Source: Methanocaldococcaceae archaeon (GTDB lineage Archaea > AGJL01 > Methanococci > Methanococcales > Methanocaldococcaceae). Taken from it: a stretch of DNA of 8,247 bases. This document shows positions 1 through 6,591 of the stretch, piece by piece. Under the pieces are notes generated by a model, which saw only the letters and a list, made by a program, of their open reading frames with translations, was not told the origin of the DNA and did no database searches. The translations under genes and the position numbers were made by a program. The number at the start of each line of letters is the position of its first letter. The first letter of the stretch is position 1. The DNA lies in NCBI GenBank assembly GCA_027023665.1, contig JALVUY010000170.1:1-8247 (forward strand), written 5' to 3'.

Positions 1-1092
1 GTAAAAATACATCCTGGAGATGATGTAGATTTATGGATTAAAATAACTAACAATAATTATAATAATGAAGTTAAAAATATAATTGTTAAAATCTCACCTC
101 ATTATCCATTTGAGTTAAGACAAATACATCCTACTATAGGAAAGGCAGAAATATCTCATTTAAATCCTGGTGAAAGTGATATTGTTTATTTCAAACTACA
201 TGTTAATGAAAATGCTCCTTCAGATAATTATAGGATTGATATTACTGTTAATTATGACGAAATTTATAATAAAGGTAGTGATGATGAGAGATTAATTCAT
301 TATAATATCACTAAAGTTTATTATTTGCCAGTTTATGGAATTGCAAAATTTCAAATCAAAATAGATAATAATTCAATATCTCCTTCAAAATCAAAAACAA
401 TAACAATAAGATTAATAAATGAAGGAACTGGAAATGCAAAGTATTTAAGTGTAAATTTTTTTGGAAATAACAAAATAAATGTTTTAGGAAGTGGAACTTA
501 TTATATTGGATTTTTAAAGGCAAAGTGTGAAAGAGATATTCCTATAACAATATATGCAGTTCCTGAAATTGAGAATGGAATTTATACAATATACGCAAAT
601 ATCAATTGGATAGGTGATGACGGAAACTTTTACAATTATACGATACCAATAAACATAAAGGTTGTTAAAAAAATCTATAAAAATCAGCCATTTATATATT
701 TAGATGATGTTGATTTTAAAGATGATAGCTATGAAGTTACTATTGGTGTTGCTAATAGAGGACTGTCAAAAATGAGACACTGTGTCTTAACATTAAATGT
801 AAATGGAAAAAACTACACAAAATATGTAGGAGATTTGGATGAAGATGACTATGATACTTTAGTGTATACTCTATATGATGTAAATGGAACAGTTCCTTTA
901 AATGTGTTTTTGGATTATTTTGATGATTATCAAAATGAATATACAGTTTCAAAAACATTCATTGTAAATTTTGAGCATAAAGAAGTTAAAGAGAATAACT
1001 ACTGGATAATTGGAATCCTTATCATCATTGGTGTGTTATTACTAATATATTTAAGAAAAAGAAGAAAAAGAGAAAGTTTTGAAGAGATATAA
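1..1092 (+). CDS. COG1361-type S-layer-like membrane-anchored protein, 5' truncated by window edge
   Basis: The frame is open from base 1 without a stop, so the gene starts upstream of the window; the TTG at 325 is an internal Leu codon, not a start. The 363 visible residues look like successive beta-sandwich repeats (about 1-105, 109-225 and 226-328), each with the 'N-rich strand, small loop, polar strand' pattern of CARDB/NEW3-like domains in archaeal COG1361 proteins. Five N-X-S/T sequons (NIT, NNS, NYT twice, NGT) fit an exported, glycosylated region. A single hydrophobic segment lies at about 335-351, followed by a basic RKRRKR patch and a short acidic end. The inferred topology is an extracellular body, one C-terminal membrane anchor and a short cytoplasmic tail. 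The signal peptide would lie outside the window. Partner and ligand are unknown; such genes often sit beside ABC-type exporters, which cannot be checked here. Family assignment is from overall pattern, not from a catalytic motif. Confidence 0.75.
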   Translation, partial: VKIHPGDDVDLWIKITNNNYNNEVKNIIVKISPHYPFELRQIHPTIGKAEISHLNPGESDIVYFKLHVNENAPSDNYRIDITVNYDEIYNKGSDDERLIHYNITKVYYLPVYGIAKFQIKIDNNSISPSKSKTITIRLINEGTGNAKYLSVNFFGNNKINVLGSGTYYIGFLKAKCERDIPITIYAVPEIENGIYTIYANINWIGDDGNFYNYTIPINIKVVKKIYKNQPFIYLDDVDFKDDSYEVTIGVANRGLSKMRHCVLTLNVNGKNYTKYVGDLDEDDYDTLVYTLYDVNGTVPLNVFLDYFDDYQNEYTVSKTFIVNFEHKEVKENNYWIIGILIIIGVLLLIYLRKRRKRESFEEI

Positions 1093-1147
1093 ATAGTATT
1101 CATTTCAAAATTCATAATATTGATGTAAATTTTCTAATATGTGAGTT

Positions 1148-1181
1148 TATTTTTGATATGATAACTATTTTTTTATTGTTT
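1148..1181 (+). terminator. Probable T-rich archaeal terminator after the COG1361 gene
   Basis: Two T-runs (about 1148-1154 and 1167-1181, including seven consecutive T) lie 55-90 nt after the stop codon on the coding strand. Archaeal termination commonly uses such U-tracts without a hairpin. There is no direct evidence of use. Confidence 0.35.
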
Positions 1182-1189
1182 AGCTATAG

Positions 1190-1643
1190 ACATTCATTAA
1201 TGAAATTATAACAAATAGCCAGTTATAATTCTTGATGAATTACAAAAATTGGAGATATGAAAATTAACGACTTTCTAATTTACGAATTATTCAATTACTT
1301 TATTAATTTAACGAAAGAAAAGTATCTATGCCATGTTTTTTGTATTTCTTCAGATAGTTTGTTTATTGAGAAAGTGTATAATGAGGCAATGCTTGACGGT
1401 AGGGCTAAATATGTCTTAGTAGATGATTTCGATAAGAATGGAAAATACGAAGGAATAGATTATGATAAGGTTATAAATGCACTTTCATTATTCAAAAAAG
1501 AATATGTGATTGATGAATACAAAATAGATGAAGATACTAAAGAGTTCTTAGTTAAAAGGAATATTCTATTCCTAAATCCTATTGAAGAGATTTTGAGACC
1601 ACAGAGTTATTTAGTATGGAACGCTATAAAGAGAGTTTTATAA
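1190..1643 (+). pseudogene. Decayed archaeal-type ATPase (pfam01637-like), C-terminal remnant
   Basis: The intact reading part (ATG 1257 to TAA 1641-1643, 128 aa) matches the middle and end of the multi-copy methanococcal archaeal ATPase family as I know it: a Walker-B-following LFNYF..LTKE..HVF segment, the sensor-like [16 protein letters not shown] stretch, DDFDK, and the family's C-terminal '[14 protein letters not shown]...[14 protein letters not shown]' block. Just upstream, in another frame (1219-1257), the DNA reads [10 protein letters not shown], a Walker B strand. That frame hits TGA at 1258. One extra A in the A-run at 1244-1248 would rejoin the two frames as [14 protein letters not shown] second one-base lesion near 1219-1221 would extend homology back to about 1190 (TFINEIITNS). 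No P-loop is present, and the roughly 90 residues normally lying between DDFDK and the C-terminal winged-helix-like part seem deleted. I call it a pseudogene. A residual 128-aa product is possible, since GGAG lies directly before ATG 1257, but its spacing is unlike the neighbours'. Confidence 0.7.
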
Positions 1644-1679
1644 TCTATTTTATGTTTTTTATTATTATAGTTATGTATT

Positions 1680-3275
1680 TTAATATATATCATCCTCATT
1701 CCAGAACTCATTATAAAATAAATCAAAATCTTGATTGTATTTTTTACCTATTTTTAAGGCAATATCTGCCTTAGCTAATTCTCTTCCAAGATATGCGGCG
1801 TGATCTAACTTTTTTATTAAATTTAACCTTATTGCAGTTTCATAAATCTCCTTTGGTTTCTTCCCTCTAATCATCAATGTAGGTTCTCTTCTTTTATTAA
1901 AATATATAACTACAATCTCTTTATTTTTTCTATCAATTTCTATTTTAAAACTACCTTCGTCTAATATTTGTTTTTTATCCTCCTCAGCTTTGATTATTGG
2001 AACATTGTATCTATTAAACGTAACTTCCTCATCAAATCTTTTATCTTTATAATTTATTAAATTAAATCCTAAGTCTTTAGGTAATGAATTTCTCTTTTTA
2101 GCTAAAAACATCATTTTTGAGGCTATCTTCAACTCTTTTATAGAGAATTTACATTTTGCACTAGCCTCAGGAGTAAATAATATATTGGCATTAATTTCAG
2201 AGGCTATTGCCGCTAATAATGCATTAACTCCATTACTATCAGCATCAAAAAGTTCAGTAACATTTCCTACACCAAAAAATAAAGGTATTTTATTCCTTTT
2301 TTTAAATTCTCTACAGGCAATTACACTCTCTATAAAGTTACATCCAAAGTTATTTATTGGCTCTAAAATAGGATCTGCAACTATTTTTTCTATCCCCTCA
2401 TAAATCAATTTTTTTATATTTTCTTCTAAGGATTTAATTTTTCCCTCAATAGTCTCTGGAACATAGTTTATTTTATAGTTTGTTGGTAAAACAACTACTG
2501 CAGTGTCAGAATCTTTTAAATAAGGTAGTAATTCATTTAAATTTCCTCCATCAACGCTTAAAATCATATCTACTCCCAAATTAATTGCCTCTATTAATTC
2601 ATTAGTGTTTAATGTATCTACACTAACTGGCTTATCAGTAATATCTCTAACAATTTTTAACATATCCTTAAGTTTATCTCTGTTGTTTTCATTGCTAACC
2701 ATTCCTAAATCTATCATATCTACTCCACTTTCTAAGTAATATATTACTTTTTCCTCTAATTCTTTTGCATTTAGCCATGGAGCATGGACTATTTCTCCCA
2801 AAACTCTCATTGGGAATTTATCACCAACTTTTAAAGAACCAATTTTTATATCTCCTTCTCCCAGTTCTTGCTCTTCTGCTTTTTTTATCTCTTCCTCACA
2901 TTTCTTTTTAATAATCTCTAAAAGTTGTAAATCAGCATAATCCTTTGTAGAAAGTTTTATTTTATCCAAATTTTCTATAAGTAGGGGTAAATCTGAGGCA
3001 TCTCTTGTAGATTTATAACATTTTATTCCAGTTTCCTCCTCAACTTTCTTTAAATCATGCCTTATCAATCCAGTAACTAACACAAAATCGTAAATATCTT
3101 TTAATTTTTTGCCTAATTTATCTTCTAATTTTTTAATTTCTTTAATTATTAAATTAGGAGTTAAAAAAGCGGCTACTGATATATTGGCGATATGAACATC
3201 AACAAAGTCATATTTTTTTACAGCATTTTTAACTTTTTTTTCTGCTAACTTTCCAGTTATTATTAAAATTTTCAT
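1680..3275 (-). CDS. Dihydropteroate synthase-related protein (DUF6513 - pterin-binding - DUF4346 architecture)
   Basis: This is a 531-aa protein of the TIGR00284 type. The middle (about 155-390) is a pterin-binding TIM barrel. Visible marks are IDLGMVSNENN (about 188-198, in place of the DIGGESTRPG of true DHPS), SVDT (218-221), LSVDGG (239-244), ADPILEP (300-306) and the glycine-rich GVGNVTELFDADSNG (335-349). The N-terminal 140 residues form a separate alpha/beta region (DUF6513-like), joined by a charged helix. The C-terminal 140 residues carry HAAYLGRELAKADIALKIGK (492-511), typical of DUF4346. The protein is about twice the length of bacterial DHPS. Homologues occur in methanogens and in H4MPT-using methylotrophs, so a role in methanopterin metabolism is plausible, but the reaction is unproven. 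I start at ATG 3275 because GGGGAT (3279-3284) sits 3 nt before it; the ATG at 3293 would place that site inside the gene. It is divergent from the PAC2 gene and convergent with the ATPase remnant. Confidence 0.85.
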   Translation of the reverse strand: MKILIITGKLAEKKVKNAVKKYDFVDVHIANISVAAFLTPNLIIKEIKKLEDKLGKKLKDIYDFVLVTGLIRHDLKKVEEETGIKCYKSTRDASDLPLLIENLDKIKLSTKDYADLQLLEIIKKKCEEEIKKAEEQELGEGDIKIGSLKVGDKFPMRVLGEIVHAPWLNAKELEEKVIYYLESGVDMIDLGMVSNENNRDKLKDMLKIVRDITDKPVSVDTLNTNELIEAINLGVDMILSVDGGNLNELLPYLKDSDTAVVVLPTNYKINYVPETIEGKIKSLEENIKKLIYEGIEKIVADPILEPINNFGCNFIESVIACREFKKRNKIPLFFGVGNVTELFDADSNGVNALLAAIASEINANILFTPEASAKCKFSIKELKIASKMMFLAKKRNSLPKDLGFNLINYKDKRFDEEVTFNRYNVPIIKAEEDKKQILDEGSFKIEIDRKNKEIVVIYFNKRREPTLMIRGKKPKEIYETAIRLNLIKKLDHAAYLGRELAKADIALKIGKKYNQDFDLFYNEFWNEDDIY

Positions 3276-3301
3276 AATATCCCCATTAAACAACTAAACT
3301 A

Positions 3302-3310
3302 TTTATAAAA
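3302..3310 (+). promoter_or_regulatory. Probable TATA box for the PAC2 gene
   Basis: TTTATAAAA is centred about 26 bp before a predicted transcript start near 3332. This leaves a leader of about 27 nt that contains the GGTGGA ribosome-binding site (3350-3355) 3 nt before ATG 3359. Confidence 0.5.
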
Positions 3311-3322
3311 ATTTAACTAACA

Positions 3323-3331
3323 TAATATAAA
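3323..3331 (-). promoter_or_regulatory. Probable TATA box for the DHPS-related gene
   Basis: Read on the minus strand this is TTTATATTA, with predicted transcript start near 3301 and a leader of about 26 nt carrying GGGGAT. The box lies downstream of the PAC2 box, so the two divergent promoters cross and their preinitiation complexes would probably exclude one another. Confidence 0.45.
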
Positions 3332-3358
3332 TAAAAATTTGTTGTTTTGGGTGGAAGT

Positions 3359-4060
3359 ATGAAGTTTATTAAAAAGGATGATATTGATTTTGACGAGCCA
3401 ATAATTATTGAAGCGTTTCCTGGAACTGGATTAGTTGGAAGTATTGCCGCCTACCAAATAATAAAAGAATTAAAATTAAACTACTTTGGATACTTTGAAA
3501 TAGAGGGAATTCCTCCAATAACAACCGTTGAAAATGGAACTCCCTATCCACCAGTAAGGGCTTATGCAAATAAAAATTTAGTTGTACTCTTTTCAGATGT
3601 AGTTATACCACCAAACAGTATTAATAGATTAGCTGAACTAATAGTAAAAACTTTTTCAGATAATAAGCCAAAGTTATGTGTTTCACTTGGTGGAATAATT
3701 GCTGGGAAATCAGAAAAAGTTTTTGGAATAGCCAACAAAGAGAAATTATTGGAAAATTTAAAAAATTATGTTGAAATATTTGATTTTGGAGTTTTAGGAG
3801 GAATTAGTGGAAGTTTATTAATAAAATGTGATGATAACGGATTTGACGCTATTGGTCTTTTGGCAGAAACTGTAGGAGTTCGTCCAGATCCAAGAGGAGG
3901 AGCTAATTTATTAGAAGTGTTAAATAAAATGTTTAATTTAAATGTTAATGTTGAGAGTTTAATCAAAGAGGCAGAAAATATAGAAAACAAACTCAAAGAA
4001 TTGGCTGAACAACATTTAAAGATGATGTCTAAGAAAAAGGAATATCCAATGTATATCTAG
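3359..4060 (+). CDS. PAC2-family proteasome assembly chaperone (PbaA/PbaB type)
   Basis: This is a 233-aa protein of COG1938 / the PAC2 superfamily. The family signature FPGTGLVGSIAAYQII is at 20-35. A conserved central segment includes LGGIIAGKS (110-118) and GVLGGISGSLL (144-154). The PDPRGGANLLEVL block is at 176-188. A C-terminal helix (about 198-226) with a charged, coiled-coil look leads to the last residues M-Y-I. That ending fits the HbYX motif (hydrophobic-Tyr-any) used by proteasome activators and by archaeal and eukaryotic Pba1-Pba2-type chaperones to dock into pockets of the 20S alpha ring. The expected role is cytoplasmic assistance of, or quality control on, 20S assembly. I start at ATG 3359, preceded by GGTGGA with 3-nt spacing, rather than at TTG 3347. 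Archaea usually have two paralogues and I cannot tell which one this is, so no symbol is given. The gene is followed by a hairpin that begins right at the stop codon. Confidence 0.88.
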   Translation: MKFIKKDDIDFDEPIIIEAFPGTGLVGSIAAYQIIKELKLNYFGYFEIEGIPPITTVENGTPYPPVRAYANKNLVVLFSDVVIPPNSINRLAELIVKTFSDNKPKLCVSLGGIIAGKSEKVFGIANKEKLLENLKNYVEIFDFGVLGGISGSLLIKCDDNGFDAIGLLAETVGVRPDPRGGANLLEVLNKMFNLNVNVESLIKEAENIENKLKELAEQHLKMMSKKKEYPMYI

Positions 4061-4090
4061 CCATAGAGGGGGTTTCACCCCCTCTATTGG
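4061..4090 (+). repeat. Hairpin 1: perfect 11-bp stem immediately after the PAC2 stop
   Basis: The left arm ATAGAGGGGGT (4063-4073) pairs with ACCCCCTCTAT (4077-4087) around a TTC loop. Beyond it CC (4061-4062) can pair with GG (4089-4090) around a bulged T at 4088. G+C is 17 of 30 bases, in a far more AT-rich setting. The stem starts at the base after the TAG. It could protect the mRNA 3' end, help termination, or be part of a structured RNA. Confidence 0.8.
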
Positions 4091-4106
4091 TATACTCCCC
4101 CATTAG

Positions 4107-4121
4107 TTTGTATTTTTATTT
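4107..4121 (+). terminator. Possible T-rich terminator between hairpins 1 and 2
   Basis: TTTGTATTTTTATTT is the only clear T-rich stretch on the coding strand shortly after the PAC2 gene (about 47-61 nt past the stop). If it is used, hairpin 1 would stay in the PAC2 transcript and hairpins 2 and 3 would not. Confidence 0.35.
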
Positions 4122-4143
4122 CCATAGGGCTCTGCCCTATTGG
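4122..4143 (+). repeat. Hairpin 2: same geometry as hairpin 1 with a shorter stem
   Basis: CCATAGGGC, loop TCT, GCCCTATTGG. A perfect 7-bp stem (4124-4130 with 4134-4140) is extended by CC/GG across a bulged T at 4141. The outer parts, CCATAG on the left and CTATTGG on the right, are identical to those of hairpin 1 while the inner stem differs, so the two look like members of one element family. Confidence 0.75.
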
Positions 4144-4155
4144 GATACCCGGGAT

Positions 4156-4181
4156 GCATTGCTTCCTTTAGGAAGCAATGC
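4156..4181 (+). repeat. Hairpin 3: perfect 11-bp stem, TTTA loop
   Basis: GCATTGCTTCC (4156-4166) pairs with GGAAGCAATGC (4171-4181). It is unrelated in sequence to hairpins 1 and 2. It follows directly after a short CCCGGG-containing joint (4148-4153). No T-run follows it on the plus strand, so it is not an obvious terminator in that direction. Confidence 0.75.
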
Positions 4182-4189
4182 CTCTCAAA

Positions 4190-4198
4190 TTAAATATC
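4190..4198 (+). promoter_or_regulatory. Weak candidate TATA box for the DUF473 gene
   Basis: TTAAATATC is placed to start transcription near 4220, giving a leader of about 25 nt like the neighbouring genes. The match is poor. Read-through from the PAC2 gene is the alternative. Confidence 0.3.
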
Positions 4199-4206
4199 TA
4201 AGGAAG

Positions 4207-4228
4207 ATAGAAATAATATTTCTATTGG
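4207..4228 (+). repeat. Hairpin 4 / inverted repeat ahead of the DUF473 gene
   Basis: ATAGAAAT (4207-4214) pairs with ATTTCTAT (4218-4225) around AAT. It is followed by TGG, so the right side again ends CTATTGG like hairpins 1 and 2, while the left CC is missing. It lies between the candidate TATA box and the start codon, where an operator would sit. It could equally be an AT-rich decayed relative of hairpins 1 and 2. Confidence 0.55.
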
Positions 4229-4244
4229 CTTATTTGGTGAAATT

Positions 4245-4589
4245 ATGAGAGTATATGGAATATTTGGAATTAAAGAGAGTGCTATAAATGAGTTAATAGA
4301 AAATCACATAAAAACATTCACTATAATAAATGCCTATAACTTAGAAACTTTAAAAAATCTAAAAGAAGGAGATTTTATTTTTATAACATCGACTTTAAAA
4401 CAGGATTTAAGAAATGGTAGCGAAGGAGTATTATGTAAGGTTTTAGAAGTTTCAATAATTCCTCAAATTATTACTGGATTTGAAGAGAAGGAAGTAATTG
4501 CTGGGAGATTAAAGGTAGAAATGTTGGGCTTTGCAAAATGTTCTATAACTAATTCTGAATATATTGAAATAAGATTCAGAACATTTTAA
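4245..4589 (+). CDS. DUF473-like small archaeal protein
   Basis: This is a 114-aa protein with no signal peptide or membrane segment. It starts at ATG 4245, with GGTGAA (4236-4241) 3 nt upstream as in the neighbouring genes. Length and pattern fit DUF473, a family known mainly from methanogens and with no assigned function; this assignment is from memory. The visible pattern is an N-terminal alpha/beta part (1-36), then LKEGDFIFITST (39-50), a loop with DLRNGSEG, the strand VLCKVLEVSII, and two further strands ending IEIRFRTF. The 'GD-hydrophobic strand, then G-hydrophobic-K-V' order resembles ASCH/PUA-like beta barrels, so RNA binding is conceivable but unproven. Its stop codon interlocks with that of the convergent helicase gene. 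It may be cotranscribed with the PAC2 gene or use its own weak promoter. Confidence 0.65.
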   Translation: MRVYGIFGIKESAINELIENHIKTFTIINAYNLETLKNLKEGDFIFITSTLKQDLRNGSEGVLCKVLEVSIIPQIITGFEEKEVIAGRLKVEMLGFAKCSITNSEYIEIRFRTF

Positions 4590-6559
4590 TTTATTTCTTT
4601 TTTATCTTCTTTTTGTTTTTTATACTCATTTTCTATAGATTTAGCCCATTTAATCATTTCATTATAAACTTTATCAGTTTTTAATAAATTTTCATTTCCT
4701 ATTAAAATTAACTTTCTCTTAGCCCTTGTTATAGCCACATTTAACCTTCTCAAATCTTTTAAAAATCCAAAATTTTTTGTTCTTACAAATGATATAACAA
4801 TTGCCTCGTTTTCTCTACCTTGAAATCCATCTACCGTATTAACTTCTACATCTAAATTATTCTCTTCGAACAACTTTCTCAAATATCTAACTTGGGCATC
4901 GTAGGGAGTAATCACACTTGTAGGAATTTTATACTTCAAAAGTTTTTTAACAACTTCTAAAACCTTCTCTGCCTCTTCTATGTTGTAGTAAGATGGTGAT
5001 TCCTTATCTTTCCTCTCCAACCCATCAACATTTATAAACTGAACTGGAATTTCATTTATAATATCTCTATCTTCCTCATCAACTTCGTCCTCTTTGACTA
5101 AATCCATTAATGTAATGTTTTTAACGCTCTCATCTGCCTTTAATTTATTGTCATAAAACATTATATTTGGAAACTCCATAATTTTCTCATTCATTCTATA
5201 TTGAATTTTTAGTATAGATGAAAATTCAGGATATTTTTTTATTAATCTTTCAAAAAGCGTCTTTTTTAATTCTTCATTCTCACTTAAAACTGTTGGTGGC
5301 AACTGTTTATGATCTCCAGCCATAATTAATTTTCTTCCTTTGACTATAGGTATTAGACAGGAAGGTTCCATCGCTTGACTACCCTCATCAATAACTACAA
5401 CATCAAACTCCCATCCTTTTAATATTTCTGAGCCAGCCATTGAGTTTGTAGAAACAATAACATCTGCCTCACTTAAAATTTCATTTACAATTTTTTCAGT
5501 AATTTCATCTAAATTGCTAATAATTTTTTTAATTTTTTTATTTCTTATAATCCACTCTGCCATACTTGCAATTTTTTCTTTTGGAACTCCTCTATAATCT
5601 TTTCTTCTCTTAGCTACTTTTAATATTTGTTCATCACTCATTCCCCTTCTCCATCTTGGAGATGGTTTTAAAAATTTATCTCTATCTTCTTTAATTTCTT
5701 TGATTTTTTCCTTTAATTTTAAGATTTCTTGATATTTTTCGTGATTTTCAATTAAGTAAGGTAATGAATGTTGAATTAAATCTTTTGAAATTCTTGTAGG
5801 ATGTCCTATTCTAACAACCTTTAAGTCAGGATATTTTTTAACTAAATATTCCAAAATGTTATCTGCTGCAATGTTTGAGTCAGCAGTAGCTAAAACCTTA
5901 TGTTTATTAAATCTAACCTCCTGAACAATAACCTCAGTTAAAGTTCTCGTTTTTCCAGTTCCCGGAGGACCATGTATTAAATATAAATCTTTACTTAAAA
6001 CTGCCCTCTTAACAGCTAATTTTTGAGATTCATTTAAACTTTTGTCGTAAAATTCTAATTCAATGTCTTCTCTAAATGGTTTTTCTGGATGTTCTATACC
6101 TAAAATTATATATGCTAATTTATCTCTCTTTTTTGCAAATTCTCTCAAGGCCTCTTTCATTCTCTTAAATGTAATGTCATTGACATATAAGTCAATTCTA
6201 ACTCTTTCTTTATAAACCCACTTTGGAACATCTACATCAAAGGCAACATCTATAAAGTTTTTTCCTACATAAATGACATTAGCGTATAAATCACTCTCCA
6301 AAGGGTTATCTTTACTTATTAAGACAACATCTCCCGGAGATATTTCTGTTTTAAAGCTTTTTTTTCTACCAAACCTCACAATAGTGCAACCTAAACTTTC
6401 TCCTAAGAATTTTCCTTTTAAATTTAAAATAGCCCTTCCTACATTTTCTCTCTTTTTTCCTAACCTAATTATCTCATTTTTATGAAAATCCATTTCACAC
6501 TTCCTTTCAATTTCAATTAAATTCATAAACTTCTTTACATACAAATCTATTAAATTCAT
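4586..6559 (-). CDS. SF1 helicase, Upf1/IGHMBP2-like (TIGR00376 type)
   Basis: This is a 657-aa protein with a complete set of superfamily 1 motifs: Q-motif region LNESQKLAV (about 175-183), Walker A GPPGTGKT (197-204), Ia ATADSNIAADNI (224-235), Walker B DEGSQAMEP (391-399), III AGDHKQLPP (414-422), IV QYRMNEKI (453-460), V VDGFQGRENEAIVIS (576-590) and VI RRLNVAITRAKRKLIL (604-619). The N-terminal 130 residues look like the beta-barrel 1B region of Upf1/Smubp2 proteins. A charged helical stretch at about 270-350 fits the stalk insertion. The expected activity is ATP-driven 5'-to-3' unwinding or RNP remodelling of RNA or DNA; the substrate is unknown. Of the two adjacent ATGs I choose 6559, since GGTGAT (6563-6568) is then 3 nt away; ATG 6562 would touch it. 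The gene begins 32 nt after the radical SAM gene and is probably cotranscribed with it. No motif is missing. Confidence 0.9.
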   Translation of the reverse strand: MNLIDLYVKKFMNLIEIERKCEMDFHKNEIIRLGKKRENVGRAILNLKGKFLGESLGCTIVRFGRKKSFKTEISPGDVVLISKDNPLESDLYANVIYVGKNFIDVAFDVDVPKWVYKERVRIDLYVNDITFKRMKEALREFAKKRDKLAYIILGIEHPEKPFREDIELEFYDKSLNESQKLAVKRAVLSKDLYLIHGPPGTGKTRTLTEVIVQEVRFNKHKVLATADSNIAADNILEYLVKKYPDLKVVRIGHPTRISKDLIQHSLPYLIENHEKYQEILKLKEKIKEIKEDRDKFLKPSPRWRRGMSDEQILKVAKRRKDYRGVPKEKIASMAEWIIRNKKIKKIISNLDEITEKIVNEILSEADVIVSTNSMAGSEILKGWEFDVVVIDEGSQAMEPSCLIPIVKGRKLIMAGDHKQLPPTVLSENEELKKTLFERLIKKYPEFSSILKIQYRMNEKIMEFPNIMFYDNKLKADESVKNITLMDLVKEDEVDEEDRDIINEIPVQFINVDGLERKDKESPSYYNIEEAEKVLEVVKKLLKYKIPTSVITPYDAQVRYLRKLFEENNLDVEVNTVDGFQGRENEAIVISFVRTKNFGFLKDLRRLNVAITRAKRKLILIGNENLLKTDKVYNEMIKWAKSIENEYKKQKEDKKEIN

Positions 6560-6591
6560 CATATCACCATTAAAAATTATTCAAAATTAAT

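Noticed and set aside
752..958. Minus-strand ORF rich in His and Leu
   Set aside because: It is a shadow of the surface-protein gene, with no ribosome-binding site or family pattern.
325..1092. A gene starting at TTG 325
   Set aside because: The same frame is open back to base 1 with matching composition and repeat pattern, so TTG 325 is an internal Leu codon of a longer truncated gene.
2185..2403. Plus-strand ORF inside the DHPS-related gene
   Set aside because: It is antisense to a well-supported coding region, and its composition mirrors the real gene.
3276..3293. Start of the DHPS-related gene at ATG 3293
   Set aside because: It would bury the GGGGAT ribosome-binding site inside the gene; ATG 3275 has the same spacing as the neighbours and begins with a clean MKILIITG strand.
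3766..3996. Minus-strand ORF inside the PAC2 gene
   Set aside because: It is antisense to a well-supported gene, with no start signals or recognisable pattern.
4061..4228. CRISPR array or insertion-sequence ends
   Set aside because: The hairpins are not direct repeats with regular spacers, there is no transposase, and no target duplication is visible.
6273..6485. Plus-strand ORF inside the helicase gene
   Set aside because: It is antisense to the conserved N-terminal barrel of the helicase and has no ribosome-binding site.
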